64,000 bases of DNA from Tilletiopsis washingtonensis. Taxonomy: Eukaryota; Basidiomycota; Exobasidiomycetes; Entylomatales. The position numbers and the translations under genes were made by a program. The notes under the pieces are model-generated. The model ran no database searches. It worked only from the letters and a program-made list of their open reading frames with translations, and was not told the origin of the DNA. Each line of letters begins with the position of its first letter. Positions within the stretch are counted from its first letter, which is position 1. Location: positions 142,239 through 206,238 of the forward strand of contig NW_020311999.1 of assembly GCF_003144115.1 (NCBI RefSeq), written 5' to 3'. Positions 54,504 to 64,000 of the stretch are shown here, one piece after another.

Positions 54504-56056
54504 TCAGACGGCAGCCGAGCGCGCCGCGTTGAGCTGGATGGCGCTGGTAGCGCAAATCTCGGCCAGGCGACGCGCCTTGTCGTCGAGCTGGCCGAGGAGC
54601 AGCGTGCTCTCCAGGCGGCTCGGCTCCGAGGGAATCTTGAGGCTCTTGTCGTCCATCGGCAGCGGCGGCAGGCCCTGGGCCTCGCGCGCCGCGTTCTCCG
54701 CCTGCCGACGAGCCAGCGCCGCCTCGGCACGCGCCTTCTCGCGCGCCAGCTGCCGCGATTGGTAGCCCACGTTGCCGCTCTCGGCCGCGTGCTCGTCGAG
54801 CGCCTCGAGCGTGGACTCGAGTGCGGAGGAGAGCACGGGCGTGTGAGAGAGCGTCAGGAGCGTGTGCGAGGCACTGATCGGCGCCGTCGGCGGCGAGGCA
54901 AGCTGCGAGGCAGTCGAGCTGGAGATCAAGCTGGACGCCGGAGCAGAGGGCGTCGAGAGCGAAGAGAGCAGCGCGGAGAGAAGCGCAGTGTTGTGCAGCG
55001 AGATCGGGATCTCGACGAGGATGTTCGAGAAGGTCAGGCGGTGCTCAATGAGGCTGCACACGAGGGTCAGTGGCAGGCAAAGAGAGCGCAGAGAGACTAC
55101 TGCGACTTACTCGGCGGCGGTGAACTTGCCCTTGCGGTGCGAGTCGATGAACGATGGAGAGAGCCGGTACGCCTTGACGACGGTGTTGCCGGCGGCCGAC
55201 TGAGCGAGGTCTGCGCCGAGCCAGGCATGAGTTTCGGAGCATGAAGTGACCCTGGCGTCCTCTCTCTCTCTCCTCTCGGACCCCTCATGCTTGCAAGTAG
55301 CCCGCAGAAGCGCTCTCACTGCCGCACAGCCCCAATCTGCTCCACACACCTACTCACCGTGCACGATCAGCACGCCCTTGCCCTGTCCGCTGGCGCCTTC
55401 CCGCTCCATCAGGCCCGCCACGGCAGCCAGGCCGTCGACAACGCTCTGCTGCAGGAAGGAGCCGAGGAAGCACGACTGGTACAGGCCCACGGGGTTGGCG
55501 TCGGCATTGACGTCGCGCATGAGCTTGACCATGGCGGCGTTGTAGCGCGCAGCTGCCGGAGGGAGCATGTGAGCAAGGAAAGGAGGAGAGGCGGCCGGGC
55601 GACGGCATCATTGCGACAATGGCCAGGCCTACGCCATCCGGCTAGACGCTGGCCTCTGCACACACTGCCGCTGCACAAGCACTGCTCGCCCTTGCTGCAC
55701 TCACCGCTCTGCTTGCCCTTGTCGGCCTCGTCGTCGTCGTCCTTGCTGCTGGAGCGCATGGCGCTGGCGGGCAGGCCGAAGCAGTTGCTGACCTCCAGCG
55801 CGCCGCCAATGTCGAGGCCGAGCAGCGTGCCGAACGCCTGCGCCGGGTGGGCGTCGCGCGAGTGCTTGACAATCTTGGTGAGCGCGAGGCCGTCGAGGCG
55901 CACCGAGGTGATCTGGTCCGACTCGAGCTCGAGCGCGGCGAGGTCGAGCTCGGCGGCCGACACGCCGGCGCGCGACGGCTCGTTGCCAGACGGCGCAGGC
56001 GCCGGCGTGGGTGCGGGCGCGGCGGCCGAGGCCATGGTGATGGGGCGGGCAGACAT
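54504..56056 (-). CDS. translation initiation factor eIF3 subunit h
   Basis: MPN-fold subunit of eIF3, in the octameric PCI/MPN core, absent from S. cerevisiae but kept in many other fungi. Exons 55705-56056, 55358-55552, 55111-55210 and 54504-55053; 398 residues. After a Pro/Ala-rich leader the MPN domain reads SVRLDGLALTKIVKHSRD, then AFGTLLGLDIGGALEVSNCF, VKLMRDVNADANPVGLYQSC, FLGSFLQQSVVDGL and GKGVLIVHGD. The zinc-binding JAMM residues are missing, as expected for this non-catalytic subunit. The second half has LIEHRLTFSNILVEIPISLH and a charged helical tail. A second ATG at 56035 (MASAAAP) is an alternative start. Together with eIF3k it makes two eIF3 subunits in the window. Confidence 0.92.
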
Positions 56057-56383
56057 GGTGTGGTGGGTGGGAGGGCTGAGCGTGGCCGCACCTCGAATCG
56101 CAGCTGCCTTGTCCGGGCTGCAGCGCCGTGGGAGGCGACTCGAGGCGAGGGGCGCCGCCGCACGAGAAGATCTCAGGCCGCGCCACGTGGGCGAGACGCG
56201 AATACAAAAATAGGCCGAGCGCGAGGCGTGGCACACTGCTCTGGCGCCTTTCTTCGCGCAGGCCGATTGTTGTATTCGGTGCGGACCGCACCGGTCGCCG
56301 CCCGAAGCTCGCTCTCGATGCACAGGCGCTAGATGGCCGGCACCTCTTGCCCTCACGCCATCAGCCCACACACACCACACATC
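56057..56383. other. divergent promoter, eIF3h / Gbp2-like
   Basis: 327 bp between start codons; both promoters must lie here. An in-frame ATG at about 56333 could lengthen the Gbp2-like N-terminus by 17 residues. Nothing else seen. Confidence 0.55.
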
Positions 56384-58878
56384 ATGGACGACGCCGCCAA
56401 CACTCCCATGGACACGCAGCAGCAGGCGCCCGTGCCGCAGCTGCAGCAGGTGCCGCAGCAGCAGCTGCAGGGCGACGCCAACGACGGCGTCGACCCCGCC
56501 GAGGCCGCGCGCCAGAGCCGCAAGGAGAACCGCGTCTACGTCGGCAACCTCAGCTACGAGGTGCGCAGCAATCACCTCAAGGACTTCATGCGCGAGGGTG
56601 AGCGGCTCGCCGTGTGGACGTGATGCTGGGTGTGGAGGGAAGGGATGCTGCAGTCGGGCAGCCGCGCTCGTCTCGCTTCGCACTGCCTGCCATCACGTCG
56701 CGCTGGAGGAGCACGCTTGCCAGAGCATGTCTGCGCATCGATCAGCTGCCCGCTGCTGCGCCTCCATCGCCAGCTAGCCTGCCAGCCGTTGCCGCGAGCC
56801 CATGCCCTTCGACGCCCCGCGCAAGCCCTCGCTCGCCGACACGCAAGATCACTCTACTTCCCATCGCGCCTCTCCGACACCGAATGCGCATCGGCGCATG
56901 CGGCGCATCCCAGCGGGCACACAGCTCATCTACGGAAGGAGCATGTGCGGATAGGAAGGAAGCAGCAGGAAGGAAGGACGAAGGGCAAGGGCAAGGGATC
57001 GGGCAAAGGACATGGGCACGGGCAACGGCATGGGCAGGCTAGGCTGGTGGTAAGGGGTGTGGGGCAGAGGGTGTGGCTGGTCCTGGCGTCTGACTCTCCC
57101 GGCAGGTAAGCCTTCTTCTCCTCGTCCCCTCTTGTGGGGCACAGGGCAGCGCAGACTTGGCAGGTAGGGCAGCGAGGAGAATCGAGCTGGCTGACGGGCG
57201 AGGCAGCACTGACGGGCAGGCAGCACGAGTGCGAAGACGGAGAGGCAGCTCGATCGATCGTGCCGCAGCAAAGGGCGGCATTGGAGCAGACCTCGGCTCG
57301 CGATGCCAGGTCCGGCGCGGCAATGCAGGGGCGGCCAATCGAGGGCGCCGAGCTTCTGTCTCTCCCACATCCGTTCATTGCTGACGCTTGCACCTGTCTG
57401 GCTGCACAGCTGGCAATGTCGTCTTTGTCGAGGTGCTCTCGCTGCCCAACGGCATGAGCAAGGGCTGCGGGTGAGTGGCGCTCCTGGCTCAGCGCCGTAC
57501 CTTTGCGCGCGGAAGCTCATCTCGGCTTTGCACGCAGCATCGTCGAGTACAGCTCGCAGGAGGAGGCACAGCGCGCCATCAAGGAGCTGAGCGACACGCC
57601 GCTGCTCGGCCGTCCCGTCTTCGTGCGCGAGGTGAGTCGCTGCAGCCAAGTCGGAAGCCGTCGCATGTGCTGACTCGTCGAACAGGACCGGGAGCAAGAG
57701 GCTCGCTACGGCGCCCCGCCGATTGTGGGCCGCGGCTTCGCTCGCGGTGGCTTTGCCGGCGGACGCGGCGGCTTCGGTGGCCCGCCGGGCCGCGGTGGCT
57801 TCGGCGGCGGCTTTGGCGGAGGCTTCGGCGGCCCGCCGCCGATCGCTGCGGCGCCTGGCTGCCAGCTGTACATCGGCAACGTGAGTTCGAGCAAACGCGA
57901 TGTCTGGGCCGTGCAATGCTGACGCACCTGTCTCGCAGCTGCCGTTCCAGGCCGGCTGGCAGGAGCTGAAGGACCTCTTCCGCTCCGCGGGCAACATCGT
58001 GCGCGCCGACATCAACATCGGGCACGACGGGCGTCCCAAGGGCTCGGGCATCGTCGTCTTTGCCACGCCCGAGGATGCGCAGAACGCCATCAACATGTAC
58101 AACGGCTTTGACTGGAACGGCCGGCCCATCGAGGTGCGCGAGGACCGCTTCGCCTCGGGCGCCCACGGCGGCTTCCAGGGCGGCCCGCAGGGCGGCTTCG
58201 CGGCGCACCCGGGCTTCCAGGGCGGCTACGGTGGCGGCTTTCAGGGTGGCTACGGCGGCGGCTTTGGTGGTCCGCGCGGCGGCTTCCAGGGAGGCTTCGG
58301 CGGCCCGCGCGGCGGCTTCCGTGGAGGCTTTGGCGGCGGCTTTGGCGCCCCGCGCGGAGGCTTCCAGGGCGGCTACGGCGGACACGGCGGCTTCCAGGGC
58401 GCCGTGGCGCTGCCGCCGGCCGAGCCGAGCCAGCAGATCTTTGTCAAGAACGTGAGTGTGGCCAGAGCGCGCATTTCGGCTGCGAGTGCTGACCACACAC
58501 GTGCTGCAGCTGCCGTGGTCGACGTCGAACGAGGACCTGGTGGAGCTCTTCCAGACGACGGGCAAGGTCGACGAGGCCGAGATTCTCTTTGAGCACGGCC
58601 GCTCCAAGGGCGTCGGCGTCGTGCAGTTCGCCACCGTCGGCGAGGCAGAGACGGCCATTGCCAAGTTCAACAGGTGCGTGATGTGCTTCGATGTCGCGCC
58701 TGCTCGGGCTGACCACCCGCACCCTCAGCTACCTCTACGGCGGCCGCAGCCTCGAGATCGAGTTCAACCGGGCGTGGCGCGACTTTGCCGGCCTGGTGCG
58801 TGCGCTTCCACCTCTCTCACTACAGCCCCACTGACGTCTGTCTTACAGCGCGCGAGCGGCGATGTCGCCATGGTCTGA
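56384..58878 (+). CDS. three-RRM protein of the Gbp2/Hrb1 type (mRNP / mRNA export)
   Basis: SR-like shuttling RNA-binding protein that packages transcripts with the THO/TREX machinery and checks splicing in yeast. Exons: 56384-56597, 57410-57470, 57538-57631, 57686-57880, 57939-58451, 58510-58673, 58729-58795, 58849-58878; 445 residues. RRM1 (about 49-130): RVYVGNLSYEVRSNHLKDFM, then GCGIVEYSSQEEAQRAI. An RGG/GGFGG-rich linker precedes RRM2 (about 182-257): QLYIGNLPFQAGWQELKDLF, GIVVFATPEDAQNAI. A glycine-rich repeat stretch (about 258-348, FQGGYGG units) leads to RRM3 (about 353-430): QIFVKNLPWSTSNEDLVELF. LPFQAGWQELKDLFR is the Gbp2/Hrb1 hallmark. Introns sit inside or next to RRMs at matching places (after GN and KN). 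Intron 1, 56598-57409, is 812 nt and G-rich. Confidence 0.88.
56983..57003 (+). promoter_or_regulatory. G-quadruplex motif in intron 1 of the Gbp2-like gene
   Basis: Four GGG runs separated by three three-base loops (CAA, CAA, ATC) on the sense strand, followed by three more GGG runs up to about 57034. This fits the strict four-run consensus. Folding in the pre-mRNA is inferred. Confidence 0.7.
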
Positions 58879-59496
58879 GCTGGGCCTGGTCGGGCGCGGC
58901 GCATGGGCATCAGGCGCTGCTGCACGAGTGTCAAAATGAAGCTTGCTATTTACGCTCTGATGTCGTTGTGTGTCTCGGCGCGTGCATTCGTGACCAGATC
59001 GTCTGCTGCGGTGGGCCAGGGAGAAACCTCGGCTGGATGAGAGCAAGAGGTCGAGGCCGGTGTTTATTCGGCGCGTCGTGTTGTGGCGCCTGCAGCCGCA
59101 GAGGTGAGAGCGTGCCTGCAGGCCGAGAGCGTGCCTGCGCCGCGCGCGTGACCCATGCGCGCGTCTGGAGGACACTGCTCTCGTGCCTGCAGGGATCAGC
59201 GCGCGCCTCTTGGTGTGCGCCTTCCTCTCGAGCCCTCGGCGCCGGCTCCTCCTCCTCATCACCTCGACCACCGCCTCGCCCCTCTCTCCGCGTGCGGCTT
59301 CCTCAAGGCCAGCATCAAGCACACGACCCACACTCCTTAGGCTTCGACGCCGCACTCACGAAGCACACGTCTCTCACAAGCCCACCCGCTCTGCCTGCCC
59401 GACTGCTGCAGCTTGCCCGCGCACGCACACATCTTTCCGCCCTCGCGCACGGCAGTGCTGCCGACAGCGTGACGCGAGCAGCGGCGCAGCACAGAC
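58879..59496. other. intergenic region, Gbp2-like / STU2
   Basis: 618 bp between tandem genes: the 3' end of one and promoter and leader of the next. No coding signal seen. Confidence 0.55.
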
Positions 59497-62400
59497 ATGG
59501 ATGACTTTGGCATGGGCGGCGGCGGCGGCATGGGAGGCGAGCCGCCGGCGGAGCAGGACTTCACCAAGATGTCGGTGGAGGACCGGCTGAAGAGCAAGGT
59601 GCGTGGGCTGTCTGGCGTGGCGCAGAAGCGGAGCACTCAGCGCAGAAGGGGCTCCGCGAGCCTGCATGTCCCAGCGCTGACGCTGCTCGCACTGCCAGGT
59701 CTGGAAGGCCCGCGTGTCAGGCTACGAGCAGCTGCTGAGCGACTTCAAGAAGTCGAGCGACGAGGGCGCGCCCGTGTTCCGGCCATTCACGCGCAACGCA
59801 GACGCCGTCAAGGGCATGGCGCTCGATGCGAACGCCGTGGCGCAGGAGAAGGGCACAGAGGCTGTGTGCGCCTTTGTGGAGTTTGGCGGCAAGGCGGCGG
59901 GCAGGTGAGTGCAGAGCTGTGTCAGCGGTAGGCGAGGCGCTGAGCGGTGCGCTCCTGCAGCACACGAGACGTGGTGTTGCCAGCACTCGTCGACAAGTGC
60001 CTCGGCTCGACGCGCGCGGGCACGCGCAAGGCGGCGCTGGAGGCGACGCTCTTCTATATTGAGATGGAGGACGTAATGGGCTCAGAGGGCACGGTAGTGA
60101 GTGCTTCCGCTTTCGCTGGGCATGGGTTGCGGCTCACCCTGCTCCACAGCTTGACCTGCTGAAGGGCACGGAGGCCAAGCAGCCAAAGGTCGTGGCTGCG
60201 TCCATCACGGCGCTGAAGGAGGCAGTGCGGCTCTTCGGGCCAAAGCAGGTGCGGCCAAAGCACATTCTCGCGAAGCTGCCGGACCTCTTCGGGCATTCGG
60301 ACAAGGGCGTGCGCGCAGAGGCGTCGCTGCTGGCCGTTGAGCTGCACAAGTGGATCGGCGATGCCATCGAGCCCACAGTCGCGCTGCTTAAGGACATCCA
60401 GGCCAAGGAGCTGCGCGCGCAGTTCTCGCCCGAGCGCTCGACGGTGCCGGAGCGGAGTCTGCTGTCGCAGCGTGCCGTCATGGAGGCAGCGGCTGCAGCG
60501 GCCGCTGGCGCGGGCGACGAGGCAGGCGGCGACGCCGAGCCGGCCGAGGCCATCGACCCGCTCGAGTTCGCCGAGCCGACAGATCCGCTCAAGCACGCCG
60601 ACTTTCCGGCGAACTTCGACGAGCTCATCGTCTCGAAGAAGTGGCAGGAGCGCAAGGAGGCCGTCGATGCGCTGCAGAAGGTGCTCGCGGCCACGCCCAA
60701 GGTGCTGGCTGCCAACGGCCTGGACAGCGTCGTGGATGCGCTGGTCGAGCGCATCAAGAAGGACGTCAACATCAACGTCGTGCTCGGCGCGTGCCAGTGC
60801 ATCACTGGCCTGGCCAACGGCCTGCGCACGGGCTTTGCCAAGTACAAGGAGCGCGCGCTGCCGCCGCTGCTGGAGAAGTGCAAGGAGAAGAAGGAGAGCA
60901 CCGTCAAGGTGCTGGCCGAGACGCTCGATGCCATCTTCCAGACGGTGAGTGGAGCGCGTCGCCTGTTGACGAGGGCCACTGCTGACGCGCGCGCGCAGGT
61001 GACGTTCGGCGACATTCTTGAAGACACGCTCGCCGCGACGAAGCACAAGAACCCGGCCGTCAAGACCGAGGCGATCCGCTTCATTGCGCGCTCGCTCACC
61101 GAGACGCGCGCCATGCCCGCAAAGGCCGACATCAAGCCAATTGCCGAGGCGCTGACCGCCGCGATGGACGACGGCTCGGCGGACGTGCGCGACGCTGGCG
61201 CGCAGGGCCTCGGCACTCTCATGAAGCTGATCGGCGAGCGCCCGATGAATCAGTTCATTGATGGCCTCGACGACATCAAGAAGGGCAAGGTGCAGGAGCA
61301 ATTCAAGGTCGCGACCGTCAAGGTCAAGGCAGCGCCGGCAGCGCGTGCGCCTCCAGCGGCCGCTGCGGCCAAGCCGAAGGCACCCGTCGCACGGGTGAGT
61401 AGGAAAGCACACCCCTAGCCTTCGCCGTCTGACCCCTGCCCTGCAGAAGCCCGCAGCGCCCGCCAGCATCGCGAACAAGGAGAATGCGCCACCCGCGGCC
61501 GCACCTCGCCCGCCTGTGTCCAAGGCGCCAATACGGCCGCCGGTCAAGAAGCCGGCAGCCGCAGCACCAGCTGCAGCCAAAGCGGCGCCGCGGCCCGCCG
61601 CTGGAGGCAAGGCAGGCGGCAAGGGCGCGCCCTCGGCGACCGAGCCCGTGCGCTACCGCTTCGGCAGCGAGGACGCCGAGGCGCGCGCGGCGGACCTCAT
61701 CTCCGAGACGATCCGCAACGGCCTGGCCAGCGGCAACTGGAAGGAACGCCTCGAGGCGATGTCGTCGCTCATCGAGTGGCTCAAGCTCGAGGTCGGCGAG
61801 GTCGAGAGCGAGATCATCGTGCGCACGCTTGCCAAGAAGCCCGGATGGAAGGAGAGTAACTTCCAGGTCACGGGTGAGATGTACCGTGCGCTGCGCCTGC
61901 TCGCCGACGAGTCTCCGTCGTTTGGCCGCGCGTCCGTTGCGCTCTCGGTGCAGCCGCTGTGCGACAAGCTCGGCGACATCAAGCTCAAGGGCCCGGCCGG
62001 CGAGACGCTCGGCGTGTACGCCGAGAAGACGTCGTACGGCTTCGTGCTTGCCCAGGCGCTGGGTCCGCTGGCTGCGCTCAAGGCGCCCAAGGCCATCGCC
62101 GACTCGCTCCTCTGGGTCGACCAGACGCTGATCGAGTTCGGCACCGCCGGCATCGACGTGCGAAGTCTCGTCGCGCACGTCGTGACGTGCCTAAAGTCTG
62201 CCAACGCCGCTGTGCGCACAAACGCCACGCAGGTCTTTGGCACGCTCGCGCGCTTCCTCGGCTCGACGCTCAGCACATTCCTTGGCGATCTCAATCCGCA
62301 GATGCGCACCATCGTCGAGGCGGAGATCGAGAAGGCCGGCAGCAACCCGGCGCCCGCTCCCACGCGCTTCAGCGGAGAGGCACAGGCGGCACGCGGAGCC

Positions 62401-64000
62401 GCTGGCGGCGGAGCTGGCGCTGCTGCCGACGACGGCGAGGCGGATGGTGCGGGCGCGCAGGACGACGACGACGCGCTCGACGCGCTCATCCCGCGCATCG
62501 ACATCGACAAGATCACGCCATCCGACGCCGTGGGCATGCTCGGCAGCGCGAACTGGAAGGAGCGCAAGGAGGCCCTCGAGGCGATTGTCGGCGCGATTGA
62601 AGCACATCCGCGCCTGAAGGGCAACATGACGGAGCTCAGCGGCCCGCTCAAGGCGCGCTACGCCGACAGCAACATGGCGAACCGCACGCTGGCGCTCGAC
62701 GTTATGAGCAAGGTCGCCGCCGGCATGGGCAAGCTGTTCGAGCCGCATGCGCGTCTCTTCGCTGCGCCCATCACGCAGATCCTCGGCGACGCCAAGGTGC
62801 CGATGCGGGCGGCCGCCACCGCCACGCTGACGGCCATGGCCAAGGCATCGGGGCTGGCGCCGCTGGTGCCGGGCTTCGGCAGCGTGCTGGACAGCAAGGC
62901 GGCTAACCCGATGCTCAAGCAGGAGCTCTTTGGCTGGCTTGCCGCCTGGTTCGAGGAGAACACGCCGGAGAAGGGCATGGACCTGCAGCCGCTGGCCCTG
63001 CCTGCCGTGCAGAGCCTCGACGACAAGCTCGCCACGGTGCGCAAGGCGTCGGCGGCGACACTGCCGTACATCATCATGCGCTGCGGCTACAAGTTCGTCA
63101 TGGAGCAGGCCAACTCGCTTAAGGCGGCCTCGCGCAACACTGTCATTCCCATCATCGACGCCGCCAAGGCGCAGGCGGCAGCCAAGGCGCCCAAGGCAGC
63201 TCCGGCACCTGCGGCACCTGCTGCGCGCCCGGCGGCGGCCCGCCCGGTGCAACGTGCTGTTGCTGCAGCCGCCGCCGCCTCATCTCCGTCGCGGCCATCC
63301 TCGCCGGCACCTGCGCCCAAGCCGACTCTCGCGCGGCCAGGCGTCCGGGCGCCGACGGCCGTGGGCCGCTCGCTCAAGGCGCCGGCTGCCGCGCGCATTG
63401 CACCGAGCAGCGATGACTTTGACGGGCCCTCGTCGTCCGCCGGTGTGGTCAAGTCGCGCCTGGGTGTTCCGGGCCGTGCGGCAGCCTCGGCAGCCGCGGG
63501 CCCGTCCTCGGCCGCCGACAAGACGCCGCCCTTCGTCGCCTCCGACCCACGGTACAAGGCCGGCCGCGAGAAGAAGGAGGGTCGCGGGCAGCACTGGATC
63601 GGCGCAGATGCGGTGGCGCGCTCGGAGCTGTCCGACCTGCTGCGCGCCCAGTGCGAGCCGCACCTCAGCGGCAGCCTCGTCGACGCCATGTTCAGCAAGG
63701 ATCACAACGCTGAGCGCGACTATCTGTCGGCGCTGACGCTGATCTCCGACTTCACCTCGAGCCCGTCGTTCGCCGAGGAAGAGTACGGCCTGAGCGCCAG
63801 CGACGGCATCGCGCGCGTCGTGGCCAGCTCGGACTTGGTCGTCAAGTACGTGGCGCTGCGCCTGACGGACAACAACACGAGCATCTCGCTCAAGTGTCTG
63901 GACATTCTCGGCCATCTCGTCGAGCTGCTGCGCGGCGAGCAGTACCACATGAGCGACTACGAGGCCAACTGCTTCCTGCCGTGCCTCATCGCCAAGTTCG
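59497..64000 (+). CDS. STU2: Stu2/XMAP215-family TOG-domain microtubule polymerase (3' end outside window)
   Basis: TOG proteins bring tubulin to microtubule plus ends. Exons so far: 59497-59598, 59699-59904, 59961-60096, 60150-60944, 60999-61394, 61447 to the edge; about 1,396 residues are visible. TOG1 (about 30-270) opens with VWKARVSGYEQLLSDF; TOG2 (about 295-520) with SKKWQERKEAVDALQKVL; a basic Pro/Ala/Lys-rich linker follows. TOG3 (about 635-845) opens with SGNWKERLEAMSSLIEWL, TOG4 (about 910-1120) with SANWKERKEALEAI. After a second Ala/Pro/Ser linker a fifth HEAT-rich segment starts near 1,245. This four- to five-TOG layout is nearer to animal XMAP215/ch-TOG than to two-TOG yeast Stu2. 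The start is the only good ATG before the first conserved helix. The C-terminal region lies beyond the window. Confidence 0.93.

Noticed and set aside
18825-56056. Clustering of translation factors (RPL9, eIF3k, eIF4E, eIF3h) as an operon-like system.
   Set aside because: They are spread over 39 kb among unrelated genes on both strands; housekeeping density explains it.
60054-61622. A 520-codon open frame on the - strand opposite STU2.
   Set aside because: Antisense to conserved TOG domains; no family motif.
1-64000. tRNA genes: I looked for B-box (GGTTCGAnTCC) words on both strands.
   Set aside because: The few GTTCGA words lie inside coding exons (for example 41339 in eIF4E and 44131 in the stress protein) and lack a cloverleaf.
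1-64000. Mobile elements, terminal repeats, CRISPR-like arrays.
   Set aside because: No transposase, reverse transcriptase, integrase or long repeat pairs were seen; the repeats are microsatellites and short promoter motifs.

Overview
The window looks like nuclear DNA of a basidiomycete fungus. It is very GC-rich, the genes are dense and lie on both strands, and almost every gene is cut by many short introns. I place about 89 coding introns in 23 genes. They share GTGAGT or GTGCGT donors, a near-invariant CTGAC branch motif and a CAG acceptor. Gene content (PCF11, YTH1, PFS2, SIN3, an XMAP215/Stu2 protein, single-chain-type glycine decarboxylase, isovaleryl-CoA dehydrogenase, a PuuE-type allantoinase) fits Ustilaginomycotina or a related lineage; this placement is inference. 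I saw no transposon, virus-like element, tRNA, rRNA or CRISPR array. Exon borders were set by hand from splice motifs, reading frame and family motifs; every complete model sums to a multiple of three.

Layout. 0-7 kb: partial lumazine synthase (RIB4, -), a small four-helix membrane protein (+), the co-repressor SIN3 (-). 7-13 kb: an N-terminal half-length glycine decarboxylase (+), an NCS1 purine/uracil/allantoin-type permease (-), and divergent from it an allantoinase-like PuuE protein (+); their shared promoter carries three GATAAG sites and three copies of a CTGACGC/GCGTCA inverted repeat. 13-23 kb: PCF11 (-), ribosomal protein RPL9/uL6 (+), eIF3k (-), isopentenyl-diphosphate isomerase (+), an orphan seven-helix membrane protein (-). 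23.1-26.2 kb: no gene seen. 26-37 kb: a type I membrane protein with two tandem outer repeats (-), isovaleryl-CoA dehydrogenase (+), then a head-to-head pair encoding two cleavage/polyadenylation factor subunits, YTH1 (-) and PFS2 (+). 37-46 kb: proteasome RPN2 (-), eIF4E (+), a universal stress protein with long tails (-). 47-64 kb: a TM198-like (DUF4203) membrane protein (+), NAD-glycerol-3-phosphate dehydrogenase ending in SKL (+), eIF3h (-), a three-RRM Gbp2/Hrb1-like protein (+), and the first ~1,396 residues of a Stu2/XMAP215 TOG protein (+, cut by the window end).

Functional themes. Three genes serve pre-mRNA 3'-end formation (PCF11, YTH1, PFS2) and one serves mRNP export or packaging (Gbp2-like). 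Four serve translation (RPL9, eIF3k, eIF3h, eIF4E). One divergent pair looks built for nitrogen scavenging from purines (permease plus PuuE). The most unusual observations are the half-length glycine decarboxylase, the inverted-repeat array in the permease/PuuE promoter, a 23-nt last exon that gives glycerol-3-phosphate dehydrogenase a peroxisomal SKL end, a G-quadruplex motif inside the 812-nt first intron of the Gbp2-like gene, and an 18-base 5' leader word shared by two unrelated metabolic genes.
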